A DNA stretch of 64,000 bases from Thunnus maccoyii (GCF_910596095.1 NC_056535.1:20600505-20664504), one strand, 5' to 3'; numbered from the stretch's first letter, positions 12,367 through 25,982 are shown. Program-made: numbers and translations. The notes: generated by a model from the letters alone, not told the origin.

Positions 12367-14420
12367 ACCTTATTATGACAAGAATCTTCCTGTAGTGTGA
12401 TGGTAACTTGGCAAAAGGGAGGGGAATCGCTAAGCGTGCTCCCTCTGTTATGCCTGAAGATTTGGCACATGCACTCACAACAACAACAGTGATGTAACCT
12501 GGTAACAAGCCTTTGGCATCTTTACTCTCGACCGAAACCCAGGTCATACCTTCCATATCAACGGCTTTATATCCAGCGTGGGAGAAGCCCTTGTTTTCCT
12601 AGCGATTGCAAGGGGGATAAAAAAAAAAAAAAGGGAGGGGTGGGAACTCTGCTCACCTGCCCCTCAGTCAAAAGGAGACTCCTCACTTTTTCCAGCCCTT
12701 GAGGCAAAGGACTTAGGGAGATATTTTTGAGATCTCACACACTAAAATAGCAGTGTGCCTGTGTATTGTGATTGCAATGTAATCATGCAGCAAACTACCC
12801 TAAGCCTCATCTTCATTAGAAAACAAAAAGTAGGTAACAGCAATGCCAAGGCAACAGCTTTTAATGTCAGTCTTCCTTCTCAATTAAAGGCTTAATGGTT
12901 CCGCTGAAACCACTCCCAGGAAGAAAGCATTAATAACCCACTCCTTACTTGCATTTTTAGGATGTGTCAATTATCGCTTCACCGCTCACGCGGCTGAGCA
13001 CATTGTTCAGCTTATTGCAGCCTACAGCCGAGCCGGGCGCCAACCGGGGCCTCCTCGCTGCTAACAGTATGTGCAAGAGTGTCTGTGTTTTACAGTGCAA
13101 TCTATGTTTCAGTGTTATTAGTGGGCTATGCTGTGTTAAAGTTGGATTTTAAGAGGCAGGCAAGCAGACCTCTCCTGCTGTACTCTTAAAAAAGAAAAAA
13201 TGGTATACATGCTCTTTCTGCTCCCCTACTCCCTCAATCCCACTTTGCCTGTGGTTGAACAAATCAAGTCCATAATTATTCTGCCAATCAATCGGGAGCG
13301 CAATGCAACTGTGGCTGTGGGGCAGTTAAACGCTGAGGGGAGAGAGTTGTCAACAAAGCCAAGCTAGACCCTGAGTTCCTTTAAACCCACTGAACCTAAA
13401 AAGGCAAGAGAGGCACCTTTGTCTTATTAGTCAGTGCCAAACAAAGGGAGGTCTTTTAAGTACGTGGTAAAGAGAAAATGCATCCAGCTGCTGCAGACAG
13501 GCAGCAGGCAGGCAGACCAGGCAGAGGGACGGAGGATCAGAGTAGTGGAGGATCTGGGAGTTGGCTGTGGATCAACTGAGCCGCTTCAGGCTGTCTGGAG
13601 AGGCCACAAAGCAAGCAACAGGGTTTATGACCCCTGAATGCAGACACTGTCAAACCAAGAGAGAAATTGTGGATAGATGCAGCAGTGTTACATATTAGAG
13701 ATATTAGCGAGATGCTCTCAGCAGTCAGCCACTTTACATGTTAATGTGGGTTTGGTGGGGTGGATGCATATATACATAAAAGAACAGAGAGAGACAGATG
13801 AAGGGAGCACACGCAAGCATAGGGCCCTCAGCTCATTGTGCAATCTGCAGGTCAACACACACACAAAAAAAATCCCCACATACAGCATTCCAGTAATTGA
13901 ATAAGCCTTTCCAGTGAATCAGTGCAGTGATCAGGAGGGGTTTGTCTCTCTGTCCCTAACAGCTTGCCTAGGAGGTGGCCTTTGTTTTGGAGGTGGCAGG
14001 GGTGCCCTGACACCGACCATGCGAACCCAATTACCCTGGTCCCACGGCCTGGGGGCCCACATTAACACACTCCCCCTGGGAGGTTGACTCCTTGCCAGCC
14101 TGGCAGCCAGCAAGATCCTGCTGCTGAATCACAAATAGATCACTTAAGGCACTGGCAGGGCAAGCAATTTGGTGGCAGTCTTGAGGGTCTATCCTCATAT
14201 GCATTCGCTAGATCTAGTTCAATATCAATGTTAAATATTAAGCCGATGTTTGAGGCAAGCAGTGAGGGAAGTTTAGCTTGGGTCTGTCTGCCTGGGAGCA
14301 GCAGGCTATTCACTCAATCGCCCAAAGCAAACTCATAGCCAGAGAGCTTTGGTCCACCTGGGAGTACAATTCAGCTATTTCATGGTTTAAACGGACAAAA
14401 GTAAACGTAGTTTTGATCTA

Positions 14421-14740
14421 GGGCTGAAACAACCGCTTCACTGGTAGACAACAAATAAATCTGCAAATATTTAGATAACTGATTAAATCTTTCTTTTGTT
14501 AAAGATGCCAAACATTTATTGGTTTGAACTCTCAGTTGTGAGGATTTGCTGCTTTTTTTGTCTTATATGATAGTATACTGAAGGTCTTTGGATTTTCAAC
14601 TAATAGTCGGACAAAACAAGCTACTTGATTATGTTCATCTGGGCTTTAGGAAATTGTGACAGGCTTTTTTCACTAACTTATGACATTTTTAAGCGATTAA
14701 CCGGTTGAGAAAAATCATCAATTGCGCCTCAAGTGAAAGG
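14421..14740. mobile_element. Degraded hAT-like repeat fragment
   Basis: The left end is 'tagggctgaaacaaccgc', and the internal sequence 'gtgaggatttgctgc...gtctttggattttcaac' corresponds to that of the family entered at 7984, which has 'ccaaaatccaaagatattc' on the opposite orientation. The right end is not recognisable, so the copy is truncated or decayed. Confidence 0.5.
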
Positions 14741-15965
14741 CATGTTCAAATATTTAATGTGATGAGAATTACAACATACTGTGTGTACTTAATGATAAAA
14801 CAGTACCGTTTCAGCTAAGAAGGATTTTTTGTCCTCTTATTGAACTCAGATATAATGTGGCATGTCACTCTTCTCAGAAACAGCCGTGTATAAGCCTCAT
14901 TTTCAAGTGCAACAGAGATGTGTTAAAAAGAAACCATGCTAGGTTTACCCGAGCGTGATTTAAAGGAATTACCTGGGTGGGCAATGCATGTTCTCAGAGT
15001 GCTACACAGAGCAGGAATCAGGTCATGAATTTCAAATTTAGACAGTGGATCAACATTGGCAGCTCTGAAGCTGGAGCTGAGAGGTGCAGCAACAACACCA
15101 GTTTAACTAAGACAGAGTACTCCACTTTCAAAGCCATAAAATACAAAGTAAAAACAAATTTCAAAAGAGTTGAAATAGCTTGAGGTTTTGGTAGGTTGTT
15201 AGATGTTCCTCTCACGTAAAGCCTTAAAATTGTCTTCATTTAGGATGGCACTAGAGCTGGGGTTATAATTAAAATCGTTTTGCTTTTTAATCAATATTCA
15301 ATCTCTCAGAAATAATTAACAGCGTATTAAAGAGTTTACTGCCTGACGGAGCTGGATGCCTCTACATCATTAAGCTGTTGAAGCTCTGCTCTTTGACTCT
15401 TCATGTCCCATTTCACTGGTTTACTGCGCCTCCGTACAGGCTCTTTAAAATGCTCCTAGAGTCATACTGTACCTGCAGATAATAACACAGCCCACCGATA
15501 ACATGCAGTGTGTACACTCTCACTGAGACATGCCTTTTTAAGATGAAACACGTAAACACTACATGAGTGAACATGAACGTGACAAATGTAAGGCTTTCGC
15601 ACGTCTACTGAATGCACAACCTCTACAAGAAATAGCAGAAATAGGAAATAACAGAAATCTATGATCAAGGTTTTCAGGGCTGCTGAGGGGCGGCCACCCG
15701 GCATAAATCTATGACCTTTCCCCTGAGTGATAATGCAGTCTGCACTGGAAGTTGCACAACAACACGGCACAGAACAAATTAGAGGGATTAGAAGTCACAG
15801 GTCAGTAGTTTCATATTTTCTTGGTGCTCCATCTTCTGCTTTACTAAGATATTGTAGCTGAACAGACAGCTCTGCCAGTATCAGGTTTTAACCTCCAGAC
15901 TCATTCACTATCACACAATGACACATCAACATGTACATGCAAACACAAAGCCAAGTGGAATATAG

Positions 15966-16559
15966 TAGGGTGGGATTCACAGATGAACTCACAATACCAT
16001 GATAATATCAAGATATTCTTCCCACGATAACGATATATCACAACAAAGGCAATTCTGCGATACACGATATATCACAAAGAAATAATCTACAATATATCAC
16101 AATATTTGTAACTGAAGAAAGAAAAAATATTTCAAAGAGCAGGAAATAGTCAATAATGTACAATTTTTAACAGTACATTTGTTTCACTGAGAAGAAATGC
16201 CGCCAAGTATAAATATCAGAACACTGATAACTGTAGCTTCAGTATAAATATCACAACAGTGACCACGTTTACATGCACAAAATACTCTTTTTACCCTTAT
16301 TCCAAAAATGACAATATTCCTACTAAGCTGTTTACATGGCTAATGAAAATGAATATTCCACTAATATTCCTGTTTACATGCAGCCATGCCTACTCCGTCT
16401 ATCACGTCAAAATACGGAAAAATGGAACGGTTGGAGCCATTTTTGCCATTTTGCTTCTTTGCATCAAAATCAATACTTGGCGCCGGTGTATCGATAACAT
16501 ATCGCAAGTGGAAATATCGCAATATGTTGCAATATGGATTTTTTTGTCCCACTCCTAGA
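15966..16559. mobile_element. hAT-type element with 8-bp target duplication
   Basis: The element runs from 'tagggtgggattcac' to 'tgtcccactccta'; the ends are inverted copies. It is flanked by a perfect direct repeat of 8 bases, gaatatag, at 15958-15965 and 16560-16567. An 8-bp duplication is the hallmark of hAT transposition. The interior is rich in 'gatatatcac' and 'atatcgca' motifs and has no transposase. Confidence 0.85.
16258..16430. mobile_element. Probable nested repeat inside the 15,966 element
   Basis: Starting at 'gtgaccacgtttacatgcac', this stretch repeats 'gtttacatg' three times and differs in style from the surrounding 'atatcgca' sequence. It looks like a second fish repeat inserted into the first. 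Its exact ends are uncertain. Confidence 0.45.
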
Positions 16560-19500
16560 ATATAGCACGACTGATCAACCGTCTGCTCAATCAAATTAAA
16601 TCACATACGTGCAGAGACGGTTACAACAGAAACCGTCTAAGCAGTGTTGCAGGACACAATATGAAGACACTCCAATCAGCTGTTGAATTTAACCAGTGCT
16701 GTCTTACGTCACTAGGAATCGTCTGTGTTTATACAAGCTAATAAATTCCTTGGGCATTCTCCAGATGACTTCCGTGGTAATTTTGGAGAAGCTTGTTTTC
16801 GTCTACTGCTGATAAAGAAGAGAAAAGTTGAGTAAAATATGAGACTGAGGCCTGCTACAGCACAGTATGACAGACCAGAAATTTGTTTACACGTGGAACG
16901 GACAGCTGTCGCTGTCTATACCTGTTCTCTTCACCCTGTTCGGTCCACATCATTTCAATTAATTTGGTTTCCTGGAGACAATGTTGCTATTTATCTATTT
17001 ATCTGGGTGTGGATGGGGGAGAGGTAGCAGCAGTCATTGTTGGTTTAAGCTCTGCAGTGAAAATACCTCCTGGCAAAAAAAAAAGGATTCATCACTATGA
17101 GGTTACTGCCTTACAAGAGCCACAATAGGTCAACATAAATCCAGAGGATTACACATAATAACAGCAGAAACGTGAGTTAGGCCGTGAATCAAAAGTTGTT
17201 GGCTTTCAGTTCTTAACTGACAAGACAAGATTTGGTTGCAATTCAAAAACAGTGACACTAAACCACTAATGCCTCTGAAAAGGAGATATCAGGCAAATGA
17301 TGGATTTGCTCCTGGCATTATCTGGGCACAAGTCACAAATGAGCAAGCCAGCAACACGTGCCATCCTGATACAGCAGAGAAACGAAGATACATACAAATC
17401 ATGACAAATTTAAACTTGATATATATCTATCATCCAACACAATTTATGGCCTTGAATTACACATCTCTTATGTACATTGATTTTGGTCAGATTCTAGAAA
17501 AAAGTAAGAAAAAATGCTTCAGGTGTTGAAGAAAAACTACAATTTTTAGATTTATCAGAGAACACCACACTGCTATAGAATAGCAGCTATTTGAAAAATG
17601 AAAACATTACTGAAAAGTGTTACGGTTTATCATTTACACTCCTTATCTTACACTTACCAAAATCAAACCAGATAGATACTGGCTATTTCGCACCAGCACA
17701 TGGATGCACCATGTTATCAGACTTTTCTTATCAGATGTATTGGGCAATATGCAAAACACTAAGACTACATGCAGGGGCCTAGATTATTAAAAAGTTGCAA
17801 GTGTGTAGAAAAAGGAAAAGATTGCTAGTTGGCTAAATCCTAACACTGAACTGTATTAGATCTATCATTTTAAACAACAAATATTACACATTCTCAACCT
17901 AAATTTCAATATTACTTACAATGAAACTAATGCTGTTTCTCAGTTTGTTGTAAACAACACGAGTAACCCTTGACTTCATTTACCACTCAGCACGCATGTT
18001 TACTGAGAATGAGCAATACTCAACCTGTTAGTCAGTTTGTGACAAGTAAAGGCCAAAGCATCCTCAGACAGCCTGAGGAACTCCGATGACGTCCCCACCC
18101 AGCACTCCCATTGATAGCCCAGCCCATCAGAAGTAACACAGGAATTCCCTTCAGTGTGAAGACGCAGCCAGGCAACAATCTGAGAGTTTTGTCTGACAGC
18201 AGCCTGGAGCAGAAGGAGATACTGTAGTAATATTGTGAAATTGGTTGTGGTGTTTCCAATGGGGAACCTCTAATTTCAGAGGAAGAAGGTGTCGACGCTG
18301 TGTGGGCAGCTGACATTTAATTTCTGCTCTAACATTATTTTTGCCACGATGGGTCAACGGCCTCCCTATCAGCTTGTGAAATTGGTTGATTCTGGCATCT
18401 GTTTAGTCAGTTAATATCAAATATGTCAGAACATTCATGAGAGACACTGATCACTTTATTGTCTCATTTAATATCAGATACTGACTTTTTGACGGGAAAG
18501 AGCTTTTTTGAGAGACTCGGGTATTCTACCTGTATATCAACCACAGGAACATTGGTCCAACTTAAGTTTCCAGACCTCCAAAAGTCCCTGCTGTCAGTGT
18601 GGGAAGTTTGTATTTCTGTTTGTGGTGTGAGAAATACGCCACAAACAAAAGCCTCAGACTACAAGTGTGTATAGCATTCATTCTGACAGCAACAAAGCAC
18701 GGGTTGTCACTTTCATTAATATTAGGACTAGTGATACCAATTAAATTATTTTAATGTTGCTGATGAACAGTTATTTAGCTGACTAGTTTAAAAAAGAAGA
18801 GTAAATAAGCAAAGAGCAGCATGTGTGAGAAATGAAACTTAACTGTATTTGACAATTGCTTCAATCTGATTATGTACTAAACACTCAGCAGATCCTCTCT
18901 ATGTTGAGGATGGATGTCTAGTCTTTCTAGGGTTTTCTCTTTCAGCCTCTGCACATCTCCTTTCCAATATGTCGCACAACATTACATTACAACTCTCTGT
19001 TGTGTCAGACAAAGCTTTTTAATCCATTATCGGTGTAATTTGCCTAATCCTCATGAGTTAGTTCTTCACTTTTAGATCCTGAGGCTTATAGTTTCTGGGT
19101 CAAAATGGACCACAAGTCTTACTACTGTGCCCCATGAATAGTTATAGAGGGTTAAAGACCCCTTGACATATTGTAGGTGTCAGCTTATGTGAAGTGGCTG
19201 TTAACCTCCAATCGATCTGCAGAGCTCATCAAAAGTCTTGAGTGCTTTACATTATTGGATGGAGACCGAGGCCAACGCATCCCAACATTGACTGGGGATT
19301 TAATTCTTTATGAGTGAATAAAATCACATTTACAAAGCTATTGGACAGCCCGGCACAGACTAATGGGGTTTATGACACACTTCACGGACTGCAGCGTTGA
19401 TGACAGGTGAAATATTCCTGCTGCATCCTCACGTTAGTCAAGGAACCCATGTCCACAGCACCTTACCCAACCATCTTCATAACTCACGTCTAGTAGGGAA

Positions 19501-19653
19501 GGGTAAGAAAACTTCTGTAGAAACACTATGAGTCAACGTTCCACTGTGAATCAACTGAGTTTTCTTCAATTCTGTGATTTTATCTTGAAATTAGTAGTGT
19601 GATCCTTCTTATCAAGAGGTACGGTCACTCAAAACGTCTTTTGTAGTGATAGG

Positions 19654-20419
19654 TAGGGATGGGTATCAAGAACCGGTGCTAAATTGGTACCGGTTCCTGA
19701 CTGGTCAGTACCAAAATATTGATAAGCTCCTGGACAAATGGCGCTGCTATCGGTATTTATGTTGTTATGTTAATTCATTCTAACATAGCTGACGTAGGTG
19801 TTGGAAATGCACCTTAATGCTGGTTGCCAATGCCCGGAGGAAGAGAGGCCTTGCCCGGGCTTGTCAGGCTCCGAGATGACGTTATCCTCTGCCTTCTGCT
19901 TAGGTGCTGAGTTTACAGCTCATAGCAACTTAATACAAAATAGTCTCTGACTTTTGTTTGTCAAGAAGTATCTAGTGTTGGCAAAAACTGTTGCCAATAC
20001 CATGACATCACCATGTCATATCACCATGACATCACTACCGCTAAGGAGATAGCACTCATTAGCTCAGAGGGCTAACTTTGCTTGTTTACTATATAACATG
20101 AATGTCGCCGCCCCCCCACCCTTGACAAATCCACTGGTTGAAGAGTAGGTAGAGTTTCTGTCAGCCAAGATTTTCTTTGGATGAGTACAGCACTAATCGT
20201 TATAAAAATAAGTGTAGTTATTAACTTAGGACACAGTGCTGGTTTTAAGCACTTCTAATTAAATATGTCATAAATAAATAACTGTTGAATCTTTTCACAT
20301 TTTTTCATGTCATGTCTTTATTTTTTGCATCAAATTATGGAGTGCAGTATCAATAAGAGTAGTATCAGTACCAATAAGCAGTATCGGTATCAATAAAATC
20401 CCAACAATACCCATCCCTA
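19654..20419. mobile_element. hAT-type MITE with 8-bp target duplication
   Basis: The ends 'tagggatgggtatcaag' and 'caatacccatcccta' are inverted copies. The element is flanked by the perfect 8-base repeat gtgatagg at 19646-19653 and 20420-20427. The interior carries 'aaccggtgctaaattggtac' near one end and 'cagtatcggtatcaataaaa' near the other, giving longer imperfect inverted symmetry. There is no coding capacity. Confidence 0.85.
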
Positions 20420-20578
20420 GTGATAGGTTAACATGTTACCTACTTGTAGAAAACTGTAAAATGTAAACACAGATCTTCGGATTACATTAACAAGTGTTTT
20501 AGGATGCTAAACTTTTAACAGAATCCATTCAAAAGCCTCATTACATTTGCAAACAGTGATGATGATCATGCACTGAGG

Positions 20579-20614
20579 TTTTTTTTTTGTTGTTTTTTTT
20601 TTTTTTTTTTTTTT
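20579..20614. repeat. Poly(T) tract
   Basis: A T run interrupted twice by G. Confidence 0.9.
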
Positions 20615-20917
20615 CACACCACGTCTTGCTGGTGTAAAAGATAAGGCTAATTAACGTGGCACCATTTGCATCTTTACCTCAGTGTTTCAGCGGCGAAGGG
20701 AAGAGAGCAGCCACAGCAGGCTAATGAATGTTTGATTTGAAAGAGAAGACTTCCTGTCACTTCCAACAATCCTGACATAACCCTCTCCTAAACCCCTTAA
20801 ATTCTCGTGCTCTGCTATCTGGCACGGCTGTCAGAGTCTCACCTTTTCCCCCACCTTCCCTCTCTCCACTTTAAATTCCTGAGTTCATCCCCCCCCTCCT
20901 CCCTCCTCGCTCCCCAC

Positions 20918-20945
20918 TACCACCACCACCACCACCACCACCACA
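20918..20945. repeat. (CAC)n microsatellite
   Basis: About nine CAC units follow a C/T-rich stretch. Confidence 0.9.
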
Positions 20946-21694
20946 CAGGCTGCGCTCATTACAGCGGATTTGCATGTCTGCTCCGGAGCCGTATGAGAGG
21001 AGATGAAACAGAACTCCCAGTGGCTGCCTCTGCAGAGCTTCACTCATCTGACAGAAAGAGCTCCACTTTGGGCCCCAGACACAGCCAGTAAACAAATGCA
21101 GGCTTCTTAAAGGGGCCATACGCATGCACACACATACAAACAAACAAACAAACACAAAGATACTGCCCCGGAAAGAATTTACGCTGCACAGTATTCAGTT
21201 TAAATTTATCAATATGCAGGAAACAAATTGAAACACAGAAGTCTACCTTCCAGTGCATTGCTTCCCTCCCTGCATGTTACCAATCAAGCCTGCTCAGCTG
21301 AGAAGGATGAGACCACAAGTCATGTTACTGTCTCATCAGTCAGCAATCCTTCTGAGATCCCACCCAGGACCAATGAACATCTATTTCATTTGCATATCTT
21401 GGTCTCTAAACCCGTCCTTATGATTTTATTTCAGCAAATTTGTGAGACAGCCGGGTGATAATTCAGTAATTTTTTTCCAACAATCTTTATAATAGTATCA
21501 AGACCAAATTCTCAAGTTGAGATCATTTCAGTTTTAACAAACTCTGTCTTACCATGCAATCTTAAATACTTGAGAGCTTTTTTTAGTCTAGGATATTGGG
21601 GTTTTTTGTACAATATTAGCGCTGTTGTGATCAGACGACAAGTCCGTTACTCAACTGATTTAACTGCCAACAATTCTTGGGCTTTCCTGCTGGT

Positions 21695-22960
21695 CCCAGC
21701 TTCTGAAATTTGAGGATCTGCTTTTCTCTATTTTATATCATTGTAACTTATAGGGGACATTTCACGCTGTATGTGATTTTCTGTCATTTATATACTGTTA
21801 TGATGTTGTATGTCTATGTTAAAAGGTAGAGTCAGTGATTCTAGAGAGAGATTGCTCAATACACTTTTTGTCAAATTCAGCGAATATCTCCTCACGGTCC
21901 GCTAGCTGTCTGTTCTGTGTGCGTCAGGGATGGAAGTTTTGGTTAAAACTGGTGTTCATACACAGCTTGCCATGGCAAGGTGCATCCATGAATTTGGGGA
22001 GGCAGACCTTCTGAAGGAGCATGAAGGGAGGGGTGTATTTGTTTGGGTGTTTAGTTCAAATATCAACAGCCGTTTCCCAGAATGACCGACTCGACCTTCA
22101 AACACAGTCAAAGTTCCAAAACATGAAGTAAACGTATGTAAAAATGCTGCCTTCAAGTCAAAAGCTCGGGCTTCAGCCTGCTCTGAATGCTTAGTTTGCA
22201 AAGTTATCGCTACTTCCTCCTTGTGATGACATCATATTGTTTGTGCATACCCACTGTCATGAGACAGATGCGTAGGAGAGGGACGAATGAATCAAAACGT
22301 TGCAAACAAACCCTTGCACACTGTCTAACTCGCAATGACTATCACTGCACCGCAAGTTAGACAGTGTGCAAGAGTTCATTTGCAACTTTGATCTAAGAAA
22401 GGGGAAAAGAAGTGCGAGGGGCTGCATAAAAGCCAGTATCAGCGAGCTACTAATGATTTTCACTCGCACACTGTGCAACACCCTACGTTATTGTGGATTT
22501 TCTTTAGTCATCCTCCCTCTCTTCGTTCTTCAAAGGCAATAAGGCAGTGCGTGTGTGTGTAAATGTGTGCGTGTAGTTGCGCGAGCGCAGAGGGCGAGCG
22601 GCAGAAACATGACGTGAATGCGAGCGGAGCAGAGGAAAAGTTTAGCATTAAGTTGTCAATCTGACAGTAAATGTACAGTACAGACGGTTTGTCAGTTAAT
22701 AAATGCTGCAGCTCCTCAAGACAAAGAAAATACACACCTATTAAATGGGGGTTAGCCCCGAAGTTAGCAACAAAGCGTTAGCTTAACTTGACCAGGCTCA
22801 CTGAAGGTGGACTGACTTTTAAGGTGGACCAGCAATTCTCATTTTAGTGTCAATCTCAGCCGCTGTTTAACAGAGAACGGAGAAATGTCTGACTGATGAG
22901 TCTCTCTCTTGAGTTTTTCATATGTCCTCTGCATATGACAACAACGCAGTCAACCTAGGG
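21695..22960. repeat. Repeat-dense block (unclassified)
   Basis: The block opens with 'tttgaggatctgcttttct', matching the interior of the hAT-like family seen at 14.4 kb. It continues with 'cacggtccgctagctgtctg', which I associate with a dispersed fish repeat, and contains a strong hairpin entered separately. No gene is seen. Boundaries are approximate. Confidence 0.35.
22291..22392. repeat. Long hairpin (arms about 42 nt, loop about 16 nt)
   Basis: The left arm (22291-22334) contains 'gttgcaaacaaacccttgca' and 'cactgtctaactcgc'. The right arm (22351-22392) contains 'gcaagttagacagtgtgc' and 'ttcatttgcaac'. The central 15 bases pair almost perfectly and the outer parts pair with a few mismatches. 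A MITE remnant or a precursor-like RNA hairpin would both fit. Confidence 0.7.
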
Positions 22961-23049
22961 GAAACACTGCCTGTGTTTCCTCTTTTTCTCTCTGCACTGA
23001 CTGTCAAATAAAGGCAAAAAGCCAAAAGAAAATAATCTTTAAAAAGAAA

Positions 23050-23069
23050 GGGGGGGGGGGGGGGGGGGG
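23050..23069. repeat. Poly(G) tract, 20 bases
   Basis: Uninterrupted G run, a likely site of assembly length error. Confidence 0.9.
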
Positions 23070-24037
23070 CATATCACCATATCACAGGCCTCTAGTTTTA
23101 ACAGCAGAGGGAAGACGGGGTTTCATCACAGTTCACAGGATTTGTAGCTGTTAATATGACTAACCTCTATGAACTACAGCAATCTACACCGTGCTCTACT
23201 CGCATGTGGTTTAACTGTAAAAACACTAAAACCACAAAATTCCTGAAAGAATGACTGACTGGCTGTTTGGAGTCACTGGTTGGAGTGAGACGGGCGTTTC
23301 AGACTCATCATCTTCATTTTTAGTAAAAGTTGGTAAAATAGCATTTTACAATGTACAAATGCATAAACTAACTCATTTTGATACTACCATTCATTCCTTA
23401 ACCACTGCAAATTTTAACCACAAACACAAATAGCGTGTCAGCTTCTTGGTCAGCAGTGAGTAATTGTCACACACACAAAAAAAAAATAGCAAAACCACAA
23501 TAAAAGGGAATAAAAGTCCAAGTTTTGTTCTTGGTCCACTTCAAATGAGGTGCTCTTGTTCAGGATGACTCACTTGGTGAAAGTGGTGCATCATGTGCCA
23601 TGAGACATGAGTCACTGTGAAAGAGAAGGGCAGAGAGACCTATGCCGCTGACCTGACCTGTATTGTTCCCCAATGACCACAGACCTCACTTTTAGTAAAG
23701 CAGCACTAACCCTTACTGAACTGCAAACTATGGAAGATAAAGGTCACTCAGAAAACATGTTTTATGTGTCATATTTCATGTCCATATTTTATTCATTTAC
23801 TTTAAATCAACAAACACATCCTGCTGCTATGAACAGTCTAATTGTGCTGTTGGAAATGCATTTATTGCCTCATCGACGAGGAAATTCCTACTCCGAACAC
23901 TATGACTCATAAGGATATGACTGCTTACTAAGTGGATAAATAAAATAAAGAGAAATCAAAAATGAGAACTTGGACAGTATTTTTGATTCAAGACTTTCAG
24001 ATCCATATTCTCAGAAAGTTGCATCATTAGGATGAGA

Positions 24038-24057
24038 ATATATATATATATATATAT
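24038..24057. repeat. (TA)n microsatellite
   Basis: About ten TA units. Confidence 0.9.
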
Positions 24058-24251
24058 TTACAGATGATAGAAAACAACTTCATCACTACTAATACACTCT
24101 ATTTGGACACTGAATATTTGAAGATATAATAACATGATTATTACCCCAACACAAACCCAGAGGTTGTCCACTGTGCTGCCTAAAATTAAATTATCTTTTA
24201 ACACAATATTCTACCAGAAAAGTGTCCAGACGAATAACAAGGTGTAGGGTG

Positions 24252-25982
24252 TAGGGGTCAACCGGTTATCGAGCTGGCCGATTATTTGATCTGATTATTC
24301 AACATTTTTACAATTATCTGAATCTTTATTTTTTTTTATCTAATTGTCGATAAAATAAATTAATTTAAAAATGTCCTATTTTGGCTCTGATGTAGCCGAC
24401 TCTCTCTGTCTGTAGCTGTAGTCACCACTCTGTGGTCTCGAGCAATGTCTCGCCCACGGCACTGTCTGATTGGTTACATGTCACGAGTAACAGCCTATTG
24501 ACACTGAAGGCTGCTGTGCCACAGACGGGCACAGAGGACGCATTTGTAGACTGGAGGAGCTCCAGTGAGCGAGAGCAGAGCTGGGTTTCGAAGGTGAGGC
24601 AGCATGTTTTGCTAAAGTTGCAGTAAACATCACAATCTTATGATTATATGATGCCCAGTTTCCCAGTTACACCACTGAAAATGCACTTTGTTGCAGTGAC
24701 ATACAGTCAACTATAACGAGATAATAGAGTTTACTTATGTAGCGATAGCTATATCTTTGAGTTACGTTGGTGCCAGTGCAACTGGAACTTATTTTAGCTA
24801 CTATATTGTGAAAGTAACATTACTCGCCCGTATGAGTTGGTGTTTTTACATATTATAAGTAGTGGATGGTCATAATAACATAAGCTAATGTTGAGTCTCG
24901 TAGAGCTAACTTGAATGCGATAGGGAATGTCAACAAGTTCCTTTGTTGATCCATAATTTAGCCAGCTGACTAGCAAAAAAAATGATAGGATATAACGTAT
25001 TTCTTACATGTCACTTACCAGGGGCCGGTCATACTCTCAGTCTCAACCCACGACTACTAGTAACGTTACTGCAGTGTGTCCTGAAGCCGTCTCTGACTCT
25101 GTTTCTTGTGGAGAGGTGCAGGATATTGTTGTAAGAGACTTTAGATGTAAGGGAACTGCATCTAGGGCCTGTTAATCCATACACGGAGTGCATGGATGGT
25201 GTACAGTTGTCACTTCTATTGCTATTGTACATATTCAGCTATAGTAATCATTAGTAATGAAATATCCTAGTTTTGAATGACAGGATCCCTGCTATCACAT
25301 GTTAATATATAACATTTAAATAACAAACCAACTAAAGGTTTTCCAAAGCTATTTTGCTGTAATAAATGAAGCATAATCATGCGTTAAACATATGTCAGCC
25401 TGCGGCCCCACTTTTAACTCTCTCTCTCTCTCTTTCTCTAAACCCTCATTGCAGATGAACGCACTAAAGCAAAGGTCTAAAAGCGCAGTTTGGGAGTATT
25501 ACACTCAGCCAACACCAGGGAAGGCAGTCTGCAACACATGCAAAGAAGGTCACTGGAGAGCACGCTGAGCAACTCTGCTTTCTGCACCACAATCTGGTGC
25601 TGCTGAGCTGGGACTACTAATTGAGACTCGGATTTCAGTACAAATTTAAGTTTTGCTAGTTTTATTTATTTTTACTTTATAAAACTTTGGGGGAGCTATT
25701 TATTTATTTATTTATTTAAAATTTCAGTTAACTTTATGAGAAATGCTGCTTGGAGATTGCTGCACTTTTTTTGTTTTAAAATAATGTTGAAAAGCTGTGT
25801 TTTAATTAAACATATGCTCAAAAGGCATTTCAACAAAGTTTTGTGCTGGAGTTTGTGTTATTCTAAGCTTTGACACCAAGATTTTAATTTTTACTACAAA
25901 TGTATATCGCTTCCAAATATCAGTCACCATGATTACTAATAATCAGTATCGGCCCTGAAAAAAACATATCAGTCAACCTCTA
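24252..25982 (+). mobile_element. hAT transposon, internally deleted, with 8-bp target duplication
   Basis: The 1,731-bp element starts 'taggggtcaaccggttatcg' and ends 'catatcagtcaacctcta', giving short imperfect inverted ends (tag-gg / cctcta). A perfect direct repeat, gtagggtg, lies at 24244-24251 and 25983-25990. Inside, a spliced-looking exon encodes the start of a BED zinc finger, the DNA-binding domain of hAT transposases. No catalytic transposase domain follows. It is best read as a non-autonomous derivative of a ZBED-type hAT element. Confidence 0.88.
25455..25568 (+). pseudogene. BED zinc-finger exon relic of a hAT transposase
   Basis: The 37-codon frame starts with ATG directly after an acceptor-like 'tctaaaccctcattgcag'. 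It reads SAVWEYYTQPTPGKAVCNTC, with the aromatic W-E-Y-Y pattern and the first Cys pair (C-N-T-C) of a BED finger. It stops at TGA soon after, before the His pair that completes zinc binding. The finger is therefore incomplete, consistent with an internal deletion in the element. Confidence 0.75.

Noticed and set aside
12186..12556. Two minus-strand frames rich in Leu-Ser repeats
   Set aside because: They are translations of the (GA)n microsatellite.
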